DNA of 64,000 bases, taken from assembly GCF_018691265.1 (NCBI RefSeq), contig NW_024881272.1:24913323-24977322 (forward strand), given 5' to 3'. Shown here piece by piece: positions 13,301-26,345 of this stretch. The notes under the pieces were generated by a model, which was not told where the DNA came from, made no database searches, and was given only the letters and a program-made list of their open reading frames with translations. This stretch comes from Tyto alba. Lineage: Eukaryota > Chordata > Aves > Strigiformes > Tytonidae. Each line of letters starts with the position of its first letter. The stretch's first letter is position 1. The translations under genes were made by a program, and so were the position numbers.

Positions 13301-14950
13301 CCTCCACTGTCTACCCTTTGTGACACCTCTTATCACATGGAGAAACTGCTGCTATTCTGATTCAGTAGCACTTTACCTATTGTTGCATGAGTACAAGCAG
13401 TGACACAAGACAGTAGAAAACAGGTTCCATGATACACAAACCTAGACAGGCAAACACATTGGCAAAAATGTCCAGGGACTGAATTTCATCTGTCTTTGAC
13501 ACCAATGGCTCCAACCAACTCCAAATCATGCAGGTGTAAAACACAAAGAATTGGCCAGCTCATTTCTGCTCAAAGCCACAGTCACAATGCCAAACCCCTC
13601 AATGAAGGGGTTAGTTTGTGTTGGAAAGAGACAACAGGACGCCTGACCTGACCATGAGATCTCTAAACCAAAGGGAGGTTGGAATACCGTGTCCCAGAGT
13701 CTTAGTAACATCAGAATAAGTGGAGAATAGTTCCTATGATCTCTGTGTTACCCTGCAGGCTCAGTGGATGGCACCTCCTTCAGGAACAGACTTTTCTTTC
13801 ACTTGATCTTTCAGGTCAGAGACTTAGGTCTGGTTGAAGCAAAAGGAGAGCACTGACAGTCCCTTAAGCTTAGCCTACTTGAAAAATTGGGGAGAGGGGA
13901 GATGGATGGGGGAGTGGGGAGCAACTTTGATGGGGTTACTGACAGTCATGCCTCGTAGCAGAAGGCAGTTCTGCTGAGCAATTCAGTTGTGTTTTCAGCA
14001 GATGAATGGTCTGGCAGCAGAACCTCTGCCTCCCCACCTAGCCCTGTTCACATTGTTATCATCTCAGTTGTGCCAGCACAATTTTTTCCTGCAGCAGCAC
14101 TGTGAAGCACACCACTTTAGGGAAAAAAACAAACAAAACAAAACAATGACGTACTTGTTAGAACCAGCTCGGCTCCCTGATCGGATTTACCACACACCAA
14201 CAATTACAGCGGCAGAAACTCAGAAGGCAATGTGCTGTGAGACCAGTGCAGGAAAAAGCAGAAGTGCGGGCACATTTTAAGCTCATGTTAACAGCACAGA
14301 CACATCTCATGAAATCACAGCTTGACAATAGGTTGGGAGAGTGACATATTAAGAGAAGGCCTTAGGCTTTTATAGAAAGAAATAGGAAATCAATATTTAA
14401 TTACAGGAGAACTGCAATGAAGTTCCAGTACTGAAAACATCTCACTAAGTTAATACAATATCCTTTATCAAAGAAAAACTAATAATAGAGCTACACTGAC
14501 CTCCACCCTCAGTGTCCACCAATACTTTTCCACTAATAAAGATAGACATTAATATGCTTATGGTCAAGGAAAAAGATTGGAAAAACAGACAAGGAATTAA
14601 AATATCCTTTAACTCCATTTCAGTTACCAAATTGCCATGACTCTTCAAACAATTTGTGTGACTATCTCTCGGGTTCCAACCTAATGCAGAACAATAGTTC
14701 TTTAGCAGGGTCAGAAAACGGTTTCAAGAGCTGTGGATGGAAAGCAGAAGGAAAGACCCTCACGTTATAAGACAACAAGTAAATAATAACAGAGTCTTGG
14801 TGATACTTATTTACTGTTCTGGAGAACACAGAGAATGAAAGATCCTTTCTGTATGAATATTTTATGATGATACCAAATCACAATGTAGCCCATGTGACAT
14901 CAGCATTAGCCTGAGGGATATGAATGGGAGTGTTGTTTTTTTCCTAATAA

Positions 14951-14980
14951 CAAAACAAACAAACAAACAAACAAACAAAA
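14951..14980. repeat. CAAA tetranucleotide microsatellite
   Basis: About seven tandem CAAA units within the gene-poor stretch. Confidence 0.85.
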
Positions 14981-17463
14981 ACCCCATACCTGGGACACAG
15001 ACACCTCGCAGAGACATCGCTGCTTTCCCCCAGAGGAGTGACGCACATTCCCTGGATGCTGATTTACTGTAGCACAAAGCTGTATGGGGAAACAAATGCT
15101 AGGAACAGCGACATGAATCCTCAGCTAAACCTGTGACAGTTAGGACATCTGGCAGCTGTCCGAGGGCAGCTGGGGTTGGACAGAGGATACAATTAAACAG
15201 AACCAGAAAGATCTAAGGATCCTCAACAAGGAAGCTCCGATGTCACTCGTTTCTCTCCAGGGAGCAGGTCAGAGCCCTCGGGTGTGGGTGGGGGGAGAGC
15301 AAGGGCCAAGGTAGCGGAGGTTAGAGGCACAAGCAAAGCTAGTTCCCACCAGCTGAGCATGGTGAGAAAGGAAAGTGAGGGCAGCTGGGGAAACTGGGAA
15401 TTAGAGCTGAGGCAATTCAAATGAGCACCTCTTCTTGGAGGCACCATTCATTATCTCCAGTCATTTCAGCAAAAAGTAAGTAAGGTACTGTCCAACTAGC
15501 AACTAGGAGAGCATGTGGAGTCCACTGCTGCTCTGACAGAGGGCTTGGGTAGGAGGCAGCAACACTCCTGATTAAACGAGGCAGATGAGATGGATCAGGG
15601 AAGCTGTGAGCTAACTCAGACCCTGTCAGCTCAGCTCCAAGGACAGCTGGGATGGGAACAGCAGGTACCCATTCTCAACACCCACATGGAATAAGCTGAA
15701 GGTGCTAACCCTCAGGATACAACTGTTTCAGTAACAGAGGCAGCCATTTCACCCCTTTCACTATCTGTCTCAAAGGGACTGAACACCTTGACTGTGCTTA
15801 GCCAGAGGTCCTCTCCAGGAGAGGGCAGATACTTAAACCATATCTGCTTCAAGCTTGACCAGTTCAGGATTTAAACAGAAGACCTCACCTCACAAAGTTG
15901 ACAAATCTATTACCTTCAGCATCAGTAAAGCCAGTACCATACTAGGCGTGGAAATTAACTGTGCTCCACAAGATAAATACTCTATCCAGGTAGGTACAAA
16001 GGACAGCTGGCAAACAAGAATGGCAAGACAAGAGATCAGTCCCCAGCATCTCCGAGCCTGCCCATCCAGCCCCTGTGAAAGTGAGTTGTAACAGCAAGAG
16101 CTGTCCTGCAGAGCTCTGAACAGCCAGCAGCACCCTCCTGTGACACGCTCCTGCACCTCCCTGGCAGTTACTCTGCTTGAAATCCAAGAGCTGCACTTGT
16201 CCCTGCAGCAGCTCTCATGTGGCATGCATAGCCCTGGGCATCCCCCAAATTCTCTGAAGGTGTATCCCCTCTACCTGATGTGGCCAAGCTTCTGTTGGGC
16301 ACTCCACACTTCTGTCCTGAGTTTGTCTAAACTGTAAGATCATGCTTTGTGGCTGTTCAGCAGACCTAGCACCTGAGAAAGAGGGGACAATCACTTTCAA
16401 GGATTACACAGAGGTAGCCTCTGATCCACCACACCACCATTAATCCCTGCAGAAAAATCATGTCCGGATGAGGCCAGAACAACTGAGAAAAAGTAGAGAG
16501 CTGGACATATAACATGCCACCACTGGTGCACATTTCATGTTTCCAGCACCAAAGGTAATGCTCAGTTTCTTTATGTGCTGCTGGGTTCAGATCACAATGG
16601 TACCCTACCTGACATCATCTGTAACCTCTTCTTCATGCTAGCCCTCTTTGGCAGGAATTTAAGTTTTTCTACAGGTAGAATAGCAGTGTTTTGCCCACAG
16701 AGATCATCTTACTCTACAGAGAAGTTGAGAGCATGCTTCCACCTCCACTTAGGAAGCAGATTAGAATCCCTGGTTGTCCAAGTATCCTCTTGCAGCAGGA
16801 GGTTTCCAGAAGAATGGTAACATGCTGCTTGGTGCAAAAAATAGAGGCTAGTTATTAGCCCTACTCTCATTTCAACCTTTACCCCCCCAGCATCATCCAT
16901 TACCTATTCTTCTCCCATCAAATCTTCTCTGATTCTCCCTTTTGCAAAGGTCACCCACTTCTGCAACAACTAAAAAAATTATTGATTTCATTATGGCTGC
17001 AGTAGGACCTGTTATATCAGAATACATATAAACGCTTATCTTTTCCCCCACTTACACATATTTTGAAGATATCTTTCCAACTGCCCTCCATCATTCAACA
17101 TTGGAACAGGAAGGCCTCTTCTTGCTGTTTCGGCAAGCCTATGAGGCAGGAAAGGTGCCTGCAGAGTGCCTTGCACACTGGCTGTCTTGATCAAACCCTT
17201 CTAGCGGTACTACAATATTTAATAACAATACATCCTCTGTTGCAGGCAGCAACAGCATTTTTCAATCTGGCTACTCTTCACAGTAAACTCTTCATATATC
17301 AATTTCAACACTCAGTTGTCTTCCACAGGTCTGAGCAGCAAAGCTTGCCCATTCTAGCAGTGCCTGCCATGGGCTGTCAAACCATCCAGTGCCAGATTTT
17401 GGATGGAAGAGGTGTGACTATAAAGCAGCCCACTTTGCAGTGTTGACTTTGAGTTCTCTTAAT

Positions 17464-19766
17464 TTAATCAATTGCAGACATTTGGTTCAATAGTTCTTCC
17501 TCTTGTTGACCTGTGCAGTAAAGCAACTTGACCCCCCTCACACACCAAGATAAAGGCCATGGCTCCACCTTCTGCACCTGATTTTCCATCTCTCTATCAC
17601 CAGGCAAAACTTTACAGAACTATATCCACCCACGCCTCTCCTAAGGCAAAGGGTGGATTCAGAGACTGCAGGCAAGCCCTATGCATGTTCTCCTCCCACA
17701 GCTCTCCCAGAGCACAGCATGGAGTCACAGCTTGCCAGCCCTGTGTATTCTGCTTTACTTCTCCTCCAGTGCTGCTTGTTCAGCAGTGTTTCCTGGTGTC
17801 ATTTTCCTGAACAGAGATCCTCAGCTATAACGAACATTATAGTGCTTCCCACCAGGGGCTGCTTCTGCTAGACCACTGGGTCAGCAATAGGTTGTCCTGT
17901 GCAGAATCAAGAGTTCAGACCATGCGAGGAGCAGAACACACCACCACTTGCTGACTTTATGCTGTAGTTGCTCCAACTCCTTCCTCACACACTCATCATT
18001 TTGTCACAATAGTGTTTCACTACTTAAAGAAAGTGAGGAAAGTTATGTTTTCTTCCAGTGTCTCTCTTGCACCAGCCCTGAATCTACAAAGTTCTTAGCA
18101 CTGACATCTCATTTATTTCTTGTGGATTGTTGGGATACAAATGAGATGCACAGTCTCCATACTGCTGGTGAAGCACTCGCTGTTGCTAGTTATGGCATTC
18201 ACCCTCCAAATCCTCTGTCCTCCTTGGCAAGACCTCCAAGCTGCTCTAAGTGCTGTTCTGCAATCACTGAGCATCCTCTGTAACAGCAAACAGGAAAGGC
18301 AGGAGGTGTTAAGGTCCCTGCCTAGCTCTTCAGTTGCTGGGACAGAAGGGATAAGAATAGGATCAAGGAATACTCAGTGAGATGGTTTCAAGGTTCAGTT
18401 CCATACCTATCCTTGACAGAGTCTCCTCTGCCACTATGCTGTATGCCCAGCAGACCACAGAAACCCTGTCTTCCTGGACCACTACATTCAGACAGAAAAA
18501 CAGGCAAGATGCACATTAAGAACTGAAATATTTGAACTAACCACCCTCAAAGGCAACTTGGCCAGCTAACTAAATATTGTGCATCACAAGGGTTTCAGCA
18601 AAGGACTCCATGTGAGGATGCCTGACTTTAGACCAAATTTAGTCATGGCCCTCCAGGAAACCACTTTGTTTTCCACTGTCCATTTTCTCTCCTGGGAAGC
18701 AAAGGTGCTTCTCAGGTTTACAGAGTACTAAAGAAAAGACAAAGGAAGAAATTAAAAATCCAAAAGCCCTTTCTGCCTTGTATCCAACACTCTGTGCTCA
18801 CTTGTTTAGCATGGAGATGGTGCTACATTGTGCCAGGCTACACTCACAGCCTGTTGTTTCTTCAACAAGACTTCAGCAACCTAGACAAGAAGTGATCTGT
18901 GTAAGAGGCTCCTATAACCATCAGCACTTCATCTGCAGTGCCTTTATCTTCACTATCTTCCAGCCTATTGATCTGTTCCTGCTGAAGCTCTTTCTCCTGC
19001 TTTAGTCAATACACAACTGAGCAATTCAGTGATCTGAATGGATGGTCAAAACCAGATTTTGTATGGGAATATCTTAGTCCAGGAAAGGACACAATAGCCT
19101 GGTTCAACTTCGGAAGCTGGAAATACAAGGAGACCTGGAGAACAAACCTTAATTCTAAAGAATACTGATGGGATTCTTCTGCCCTCCTCCCATAGAGGGC
19201 ACAGATACAAGAAAGAACTCTTGGGGTTCTAGAAGATATAAGGGAACTCCACAAATAAATAAGTCTGCATATGTGAACTAGTTCTTTCCCCAAGAATTTA
19301 CAGATCTGGCGTCCTGACACTTCATAAAACTTGGAACTAATGACTGGAGAACGTTGCACAAGAGCTATGATGATTATGCTAAACTGTTACAAAGATTAGG
19401 GTAAGATCCAAATCTGAGGCTTGGTCTCCAGTGTGCAAATGTGTTGGTAGGGAACAGGGAAGCGGCAAAGAACACATACTTTCAGATGGGGAAGGAGAAA
19501 GGATTATCAGCACAGAGGTCTTGCCCAGTGCTGTAGCGAGTTGCGTCCACCCACACAGGAAGGTGGGGCTTTCAGCGTATGATGAAACAAAAATACGCAC
19601 AATACCAAGCGCGACGGGCACACGGTGCAACTAGAGGCCGGGCGGTCAGCCTGCAAACCCGCTGCAGGCCCGGGGCAGCGGGCGTTACCGGGGGCTGAGG
19701 AGGAAGGGGCCCATCATCGGTAAAACCCCGCCGCAGCCTGGGGCGCTCGCCTCGGGGTACCGACAT
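17464..19766 (-). CDS. Coiled-coil-like gene divergent from MMACHC (CCDC163 position)
   Basis: Read on the minus strand, the first exon 19766-19689 starts MSVPRGERPRLRRG and ends in phase 0 at a GTAACG donor. The second, 18996-18928, reads EKELQQEQINRLEDSED, but its donor (GTGCTG) is weak. The third is 18438-18407 (GTATGG donor), with a longer version starting at 18473. The fourth, 18277-18203, contains AEQHLEQLGGLAKEDRG and has an excellent TTTGCTGTTACAG acceptor and a GTGAAT donor. The fifth, 17806-17759, contains NTAEQAALEE, with a TCTCTGTTCAG acceptor and a GTAAAG donor. Exons 3, 4 and 5 join in phase 2 without a stop. A last exon may begin at 17510, but its frame is unresolved: one frame reads QQEEELLNQMSAID then stop, while direct joining from exon 5 gives a different short tail. 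The gene shares the MMACHC CpG island head to head, as CCDC163 does in human. Identity rests on position and coiled-coil character only; other exons may have been missed. Confidence 0.45.
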
Positions 19767-20290
19767 CCCGCCTTCCCTGCTCGAACGGCACCGCTGGCCT
19801 GCCGTGCAGCCGAACCCCCCCGGCCCCCCCGCCGCCACACCGGGCCGCGAGCGGGGCCCGCCGGGACACCGAGCGCGCCTACAACCCCCAGGGTGCCTTG
19901 CGCGGCGGGGCCGTCTCCTAGGAGACGCGGCCCTCTGGGGAAGCGGGGTGTGTGTCCCGTGGTGCCCCGCGCGGCGGGCATGGAGGGGCGCGTGGCGGAG
20001 CGGCTCCGCGGCGCCCTGGGCCCCTTCGGCTTCGAGGTGCACGCCTTCAAGGTACTGACGTCACCGCCGTGACGTTGCTCCGCCGTGACGGCCATCGGGA
20101 GTAGCCGTCGCTATTTCCCGCGGGGCCGGGGAGGGGGGAGAGGCGGGCTCCGGGGCGGCCGCCCCCCTCGGCTGCTGGCGAGGGAGCAGGGGGGCGGGCG
20201 GGAGAGGGCTGCCGCCGCCGGCCCTGCCGCCCGGTAACGGAGGGGAAGGTCCTTGCCGTGCCCGGGCACCGGCAGAACCAGGGGTTTGCT
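19570..20290. promoter_or_regulatory. CpG-island promoter of MMACHC, probably bidirectional
   Basis: Dense CpG and high GC over about 700 bp, covering MMACHC exon 1 (ATG at 19980) and the proposed first exon of the divergent minus-strand gene (ATG at 19766). The two start codons are about 210 bp apart and point away from each other. In human, MMACHC and CCDC163 share such a promoter, so shared control is likely here too. Confidence 0.7.
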
Positions 20291-23200
20291 CAGGGCTTTG
20301 ATTTTGGTCCCACTTTGATACGATCAGGAGAGTCAAGTATAAGATATATCTGGACCAGTAGAGAGTCAAGTTCTCTAAGCAAGCTTAACCTTTATATATA
20401 GAAACGCGTATATATTAAAGTGCAGGCTACCTCATCCGTTTGGAAGTGGTCTGCTGAACACTCGGTGGACAAGAGTCTCTCCCACTGAGTATACGCTCAG
20501 TTTCCACCAAAAGTTGGGGGGTTCTTTGCCCACCCCAGGGGCAATCTGCAGTAAATCAATCTGCAATAAATCAATCCTTAATATCAAATATAAATCTACA
20601 ATCAAATACAAATCAATCTACAATAAACACGACCTTCCCTACCTTGGGGTATGTTGTATTTGTCACCTGAAATATTTGTATTTCCTGCTATATACTTGAT
20701 CAGACAGAAACTAAAAGGGAATGAGATGGTGAGAAGTGAAATTTCCAGAATTTGGAGAAGAATTTAACGCTGCTTTCCCAAAACACAGCAGCAGAATTAA
20801 GGGCAGAACCCAGATCAAAAAGACTATAGCTACTATAGTGCTGTATCTCTTTACAGATTAAATTCTCATACAGCTGCCGTGGTACACTGACTGATGTAAA
20901 CTGGAAAATCAGCAAACCTTAGATTCACATCTCTCCAATTACTTCTAACACCTCAAGTCAGTGTCTTAAACAAGAGCCACAAAACTGATTAAACTTCAGG
21001 ATGGATATAAGAATGCCATCTATCTAGTGAACTTAGTTGTCATTCTGTATTTCCATATGGGGAGGTCTGGCTGCCATTGTCACCTGTAAAATCACTTTCA
21101 GACTCATTTCACTGATATTTAGAGGTGACCAGTATATTGTATTTTCAGACTAAATATTAGAGCTACATTACTTGACATCTTTCTGAATTTTAGACCTGGT
21201 CTTTATGGCATTCCTGGAGAGGGGGATTGTCATACACTATAAAAAGACTGATGTTATTGTGTAGTACGTTAGTGAAGTTCAGGGGGATTCAGCCATTTCC
21301 TCCCTTCTGCTTGGCTATTGCTGGTCAGAGCTGTATCTCCCCACTCCTGTCTTCCTGCTGCCCTGGCTTGATCCCTTATTTCTGGACTGCATTTCAACAC
21401 ATCCAGCCCTGGAAACAAATACCAAAATGTGGCAGTGTCACAATCCACACACTACAGCTGGTGGTGCTGGGGGATTTTTAGAACTGCTTGGAGCTTCACA
21501 TCCTTCATTTCCACACATAAATATTTCCTGCTGAAGAAATAAACCAGACAACTTGTCACATGAGCAAAACAGTTTCTCTCCTGACTAAGATGAAGGAAAA
21601 AAAAACCTGTAAAAACTTTATCTAAACCAAAACATCTGATTTGCATTGGCAAGAATGGTAGCTCCTACTTCCTTCTACTGAGCAGAGTTGGATAAAGGGC
21701 AGTCTTAAGCTGAATGCAGTGAGTGATTCTTATCTCTCACAGCTCACAGTACAGCTTCCAGAAACTGTAAATCTCAGTATGCAAAACAACTTGGTTTGAA
21801 TGGAAGGCACTAGGCAGGCTGCAATTCTGGGTTGCAAATTAAGGTGGCTACAGCTTCTTTCCACTTCTTTAAATTCCTGCATGCCCACTAGCAAAACAGT
21901 GGTGTCCCTGTTTTAATGGAGATTTGTTTTTCTTTGCTAAAGGTTGGATGGTACAATGCTATTCTCCAGCCAGCCTTTCATCTCCCCTACCCAGATGACA
22001 CACTGGCCTTTGTTGTCCTCAGCACACCTTCAATGTTTGACAAAGCCCTTAAACCTTTTGTGAACAAGGAACGGTTCAAAATAATCAGGGATCCTGTGGA
22101 TCAGTGTGTTTCTCATCATTTATTACGTGTGAAGGAGGTAAGAACCTGAAATACCGATTCCTTTTACTATTGTGGCATATAACCAGATGGGTTGAGCAGT
22201 AAACAAAGCCTTCCAGGTTCCTGCCCTTGCTCTTCAGAAGTGTAAAGCTTTATTCATGACGGTAAGAGCATCAACAGGCTGTTGACCTGCTTTACCTGCA
22301 TATTCTGTCTCTTTGCCATTACAGCCTGTAGCTATGTAGAGTGCTTTAACTCATAGTCTGAAAACCCAAGGCCACAAGCCTTCTGATAGATTTTGGTGGC
22401 AGGATGTGGAAATCTGCAGGCTTCACGTGTGCATCCAGCACTTCTGTGGTGGCAAATCTTCCATGAGCCTGGGCTGTTGTTTTTTAATTTTCTCAGAAAT
22501 TCCCTGACCAGAAGGTGGATGTCATCTTTGATTATGAGATTCTGCCTAGCCGAAAGCCCAAGTTCTTGGCACAGACAGCTGCCCATGTTGCTGGGGCTGC
22601 ATATTACTACCAGAGGAAGGATGTGAAGCTTGATCCTTGGGGGAAAAAGGTGAGGCAAAAACACAGTCTGGGAAGAACCACTAAAGTGCAATCACTGAAT
22701 CATACAACCGTTACTTACTAGTTCTTCCTGCAAGAAAATACGAAGTCCAGATCACATATTGATGCAGAAAGTGTTTCAGATGGGAATTGGGAGCTTCCAA
22801 GATTCTTTGGGGTGATAGGAAGATGCATACATGGGGGAAAATATATTGATCTATTAAACCGATTTAGAATAAATTTCTGTGTGACAGAAGACCTGTTGCT
22901 TGGAGCATTATAAATAGAAAAAAAAATGCATTGCACTGCGGTTAATTTATGTGTTAGATTTTCAAAAAGGGACCTCTCCCCACATTACAGGGTGGTGTCT
23001 GTGGGCACAAGAAAATGGGAATGAAATGCAATGCTTTGAGCCACATGCTCAGGAAGGAGCTTTCCTTTCTTCACTGTATAGCACTCCAGCAGAGGGCTGG
23101 GAGTGTGAGAAGTTGCATCAAAGCTTGATGCTTTGAACTCTAACCATCAGTAGAGTAAAATGAGACATCCTAGATCCTTTTTTTTATTTCCAGAAGATCT

Positions 23201-23502
23201 ATGGCGTATGTATCCATCCCAAGTATGGCGGTTGGTTTGCAATCCGGGGTCTCCTCCTGTTCCCAGATATTCAGGTACTGTTCCTGGAACAGACTGCCCC
23301 TGTTGACTGTGTGAGCACAGAGGAGAAAAGAATTGAGTTGCTGGAGCAATTCAATTTCCACTGGCAGGACGGCCGTTACAGGGACATAATTGAAGTGAAG
23401 GAAAGGTATTCTGAGGAGCAAAAAGCCTACTTTGCCACTCCTCCAGCGGAGAGATTCAGACTGCTAGGGCTGACACAAGCCCAGAGAAGCACATTTCACT
23501 GA
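19980..23502 (+). CDS. MMACHC: Cobalamin-processing protein MMACHC (CblC)
   Basis: MMACHC binds incoming cobalamin in the cytosol, removes its upper ligand (decyanation of cyanocobalamin, glutathione-dependent dealkylation) and passes it on to MMADHC for methyl- and adenosylcobalamin synthesis. The coding exons are 19980-20051, 21943-22137, 22497-22649 and 23194-23502. All junctions are GT-AG, phase 0, and keep one frame: 24+65+51+102 = 242 residues. Family motifs are clear: PFGFEV and WYN at the N-terminus, [44 protein letters not shown], and the C-terminal [11 protein letters not shown]. His119, Cys146 and Arg158 match human His122, Cys149 and Arg161, sites known from structure or disease. 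The protein stops soon after LLGLTQAQ and lacks the Pro/Ser-rich tail of the 282-residue human protein. The start is the first ATG in the CpG island and fits the family N-terminus. Confidence 0.95.
20056..20091. promoter_or_regulatory. CRE/ATF-like site cluster
   Basis: A perfect palindromic TGACGTCA (20056-20063) starts 4 bases after the MMACHC exon 1 boundary. Two further TGACG half-sites follow at 20070 and 20086. These match CREB/ATF binding sites and sit in the CpG island, so they are probably part of the core promoter region. Function is inferred from motif and position only. Confidence 0.45.
20281..20650. repeat. Possible degenerate transposon block in MMACHC intron 1
   Basis: Beyond the CpG island the base composition changes abruptly. 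The block has a TATATATA-rich stretch near 20390-20420, two AATAAA-like signals, and repeated short units of the AAATCAATCTGCAATA type from 20550 to 20625. This resembles part of an LTR, but no ends or target duplication are visible, so the call is tentative. Confidence 0.25.
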
Positions 23503-24130
23503 GTAACATGGCTGTGTGAAGGGCCAGAGGGCAAGCAAAGTGTAACTCATCAGCACCACCTTTTCCATGTCACTGAAGGAGGACGGCATGCTGATACAGA
23601 GGTGGCAAATCCAAGCAGCGTGTGCAGCATCTCAATCCAAACATCAGCTCCTCAGTAAGAGGGAGCACTGCATCATGGCACTCCTGGTCTGGAGGAAGCG
23701 GGGAGCCGCCTGTTCTGTGCTGTTGCTGATTTGGTTTGTCTTTTGGGGAGTCTGGCAAGATGCCGATTTGCCTTTGGTTGGGAAGAGGTCAGATACCCTG
23801 GCAACTGGAAAACCTGTGCTGCTCGTTAGAGAAGTAATTTTTTGTTCTCAAGAATTTCCGTTCCAAATGTTTTGGGTTCATTCTCTGTAAGAGTAAAAAA
23901 AGGTTAATTTTCAGTCATTGTACTGTGAAATATTTTTTTTTCATATAAACTCAGGGCAGATACTTCTTTAGATGTATCCAGCATTTTATTACCCTGTGTC
24001 ATAACTCTCCCTAGGGAATAAGTGTTCAGTCTTTTCAGTCTTTCCTTCCTCAGAAAGAAAATTTGCCCTGTATTCCTTCACTTGCAGTGAAGCTGGCTTA
24101 ACTTAATTAATAAATCTTGTAATGTCTCCT
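23503..24130 (+). other. MMACHC 3' UTR and poly(A) signal
   Basis: Non-coding sequence after the TGA stop. AATAAA at 24109-24114, followed by a T-rich downstream element, places the 3' end near 24130. Confidence 0.6.
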
Positions 24131-26345
24131 TTCCTTAACATCTGAAAGAAAATTCTCCAGAGATTGTTTCACTGTGTAGTGTTGTCCTCTACATGGAGCA
24201 GGAGCCAAGAAAAGAGAGCCAACAGCAGCCATCTCCTTCAGGGTAGTTACAAAAGGGAAAGGGACAGTACAGAGGTCACAGCTCAAGTTTGCTGTTTCCT
24301 CTTCACCCAGGGTCAGCTTCTCAAAACAAGGTGACGTCTTTAGGTCAATTTTAAGCATTTATCCATTGTATAGAGCAGCTGACTAAAATCTTCAGAAAGA
24401 TGCTGCATAAATCACTGTGAGTGGAGTATTTACTCATATTAAAGATAACTGACTGAAAAAGACAATTCTTACGACCTTTTTCTAAGGTAGGTGAGGTTTG
24501 TATTTAAAATATTTTTCAGTGCTGTGCCCGCACACGCCACACACACCACAGTTTTACTACCATAGTTTTCTATTGTACTTTCTCTATGGAGGAGATTGTA
24601 AGCCTGCATGCACGTAAAAAACATCGCGTGAAGCCTTGTCACACACACAGACAGACAAAAAAAAGAGATATTGACATTCATGTTACTTATATTGCCAGTT
24701 TAGACAGAAACAGAACATTCTTTTACATTACTTTGTCCCGTTAGATTAGTTCAGAGGGTATAGTGGCACTGGGCATCAGGAATTAATTTATCTTAGAGCA
24801 CTTTGAGGCTCAGATCTCATTAAAATAATACATTATATTAAGATAATAGTTTGTAGGAGTTTTGTTACTTGACTGCAGTGCAATGCTGCAACTCACTAAG
24901 CACTTTTTCCCTTTCCACGATATCAACATGATGATGCAAAACTACTCACTTTGCAGAACTGAGCCCTGTTTATTCTATGTTGTGATTCTTCATACCTTTT
25001 GAAGACTCAAACACTAAGGTTGCCTTCACAATAAGTCACTGCTTGATACAGTTTTTCATTGTCTATATACTAAGCATAATCAAAATTTAGCATAACAAAT
25101 TTGTTTTCCTGTAAACAGAGTAGTGAGCATGTGATCACTGGGTTTGTTCAGTGTATTTGCTGTTACAAAAGAGTCTTTGTTGGTTTCCAATGCTTTGTTC
25201 ATCACATCTGACTAAGGCAGATACCTGACATACTGTGTGGTAGCAGTTTTGTGATTTTTAATTTAAGCAAAATAATTACATTTGTTTAAATTCTCTTCTT
25301 TTGTTATAGAATTACTTCTGGTTGAAATGTTGGTTGACCTTCTGGAACTTTCCAGCTGAACTGTAATTTAACAGGGACTTGAGTTAATTGTTCATATTAG
25401 TAACGTAAAAAATACTGATTCTCTTGGAAGGATAAATACAGAATGGAATCAGATTTCACTTTTTACATTACAATTTAAAGTAAAATATTTTGCTATTTTG
25501 GGGTTGATTTCTTACAAATATTTAATATTTTTGTTTAGTTCATTTATTGAACAAATTACCATAGACATTTCATTTCAATTTTTGTAATTTATTTCTCTTC
25601 ACATGGTATTTTGGTTAATAAAATATACAGTGTTGTAAGTAACCCCCAGTACTGAATATTTTTATTTAAACAATGCAATGATTAACTTGTGGAGAGCTAA
25701 AGATGTCAAAGTGAGAATTGATCACTGTGTTTATAACATACTGAAAATAGTGAGCTACCTAAGACACACAAAATCCAGTATCAGAAAACAAAAGAAAAAA
25801 TTAGTTATCTTAGTAGAAGTTATTAAACTATTATGGTGGGCCCATCTGGAATATAAAAAAAATAAAACATACAGCACATTATAAATAAGCCTAATAAACA
25901 TTTATCTGTCCCAGGTCATTTCAGCAAGATCATTTAACAGGAAGTACATGACAATGCACTTTCATTTTTAACTCTGTTCTTAGAGTAACAAAAGTTCAAG
26001 GTGCCCAGTGATATGTAACTAATATTTGAACGATTTTTCCTCAGCAAGTTAAAAGTAATACCTGCAAGTACTGGAATTCTTATTTGTTAAAACATATGAG
26101 TTAATACCGAGTCATAGTAAGGGCAAATCTGTGTTCTTTGTGCTTCTGGCAATACAGCTATGTCAGGCAGAACGGAGTACAAATATTTAATAACGTATCT
26201 ATTCCTACTACAGTAATTTCAGAGTGAATTGGATTGGTTCTTATTGGCTTTCTCTTAGCCAAGTCACTGAGATCCACAGCTGCAGCTAGTAATTTTATTT
26301 TCTTGCTGGTTGGACTATAATGGTCTTTGTCTTATAAAACTGAAG

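Larger units (their letters stand above)
6076..17463. other. Gene-poor stretch, no recognised gene
   Basis: About 11.4 kb between the poly(A) site of the mucin-like gene and the minus-strand coiled-coil gene. I see no known protein family on either strand. TESK2, which is next to CCDC163 in human, was looked for by its kinase motifs and not found. The stretch holds one exon-like segment (7147-7300), a GTTTT run near 8528-8546 and a CAAA microsatellite near 14951. The 3' UTR of the coiled-coil gene may extend into its right end; an ATTAAA on the minus strand lies near 17218-17223. Confidence 0.5.

Noticed and set aside
14140..14280. Open frame 13987-14280 with mixed composition
   Set aside because: It contains a simple-repeat-derived AAACAAAAC stretch, has no splice context and shows no family motif.
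17546..17640. Possible extra exon of the coiled-coil gene
   Set aside because: It would join in phase to the exon at 17510, but the intron would be only 35 bases, too short for vertebrate splicing.
18120..18380. Plus-strand open frame with a Leu/Gln-rich, helix-like stretch
   Set aside because: It is the antisense of the exon at 18203-18277, whose minus-strand splice signals are much stronger.
19572..20042. 156-codon minus-strand open frame across MMACHC exon 1
   Set aside because: CpG-island artefact. The same strand has a better model with a GTAACG donor at 19688 and a different frame.
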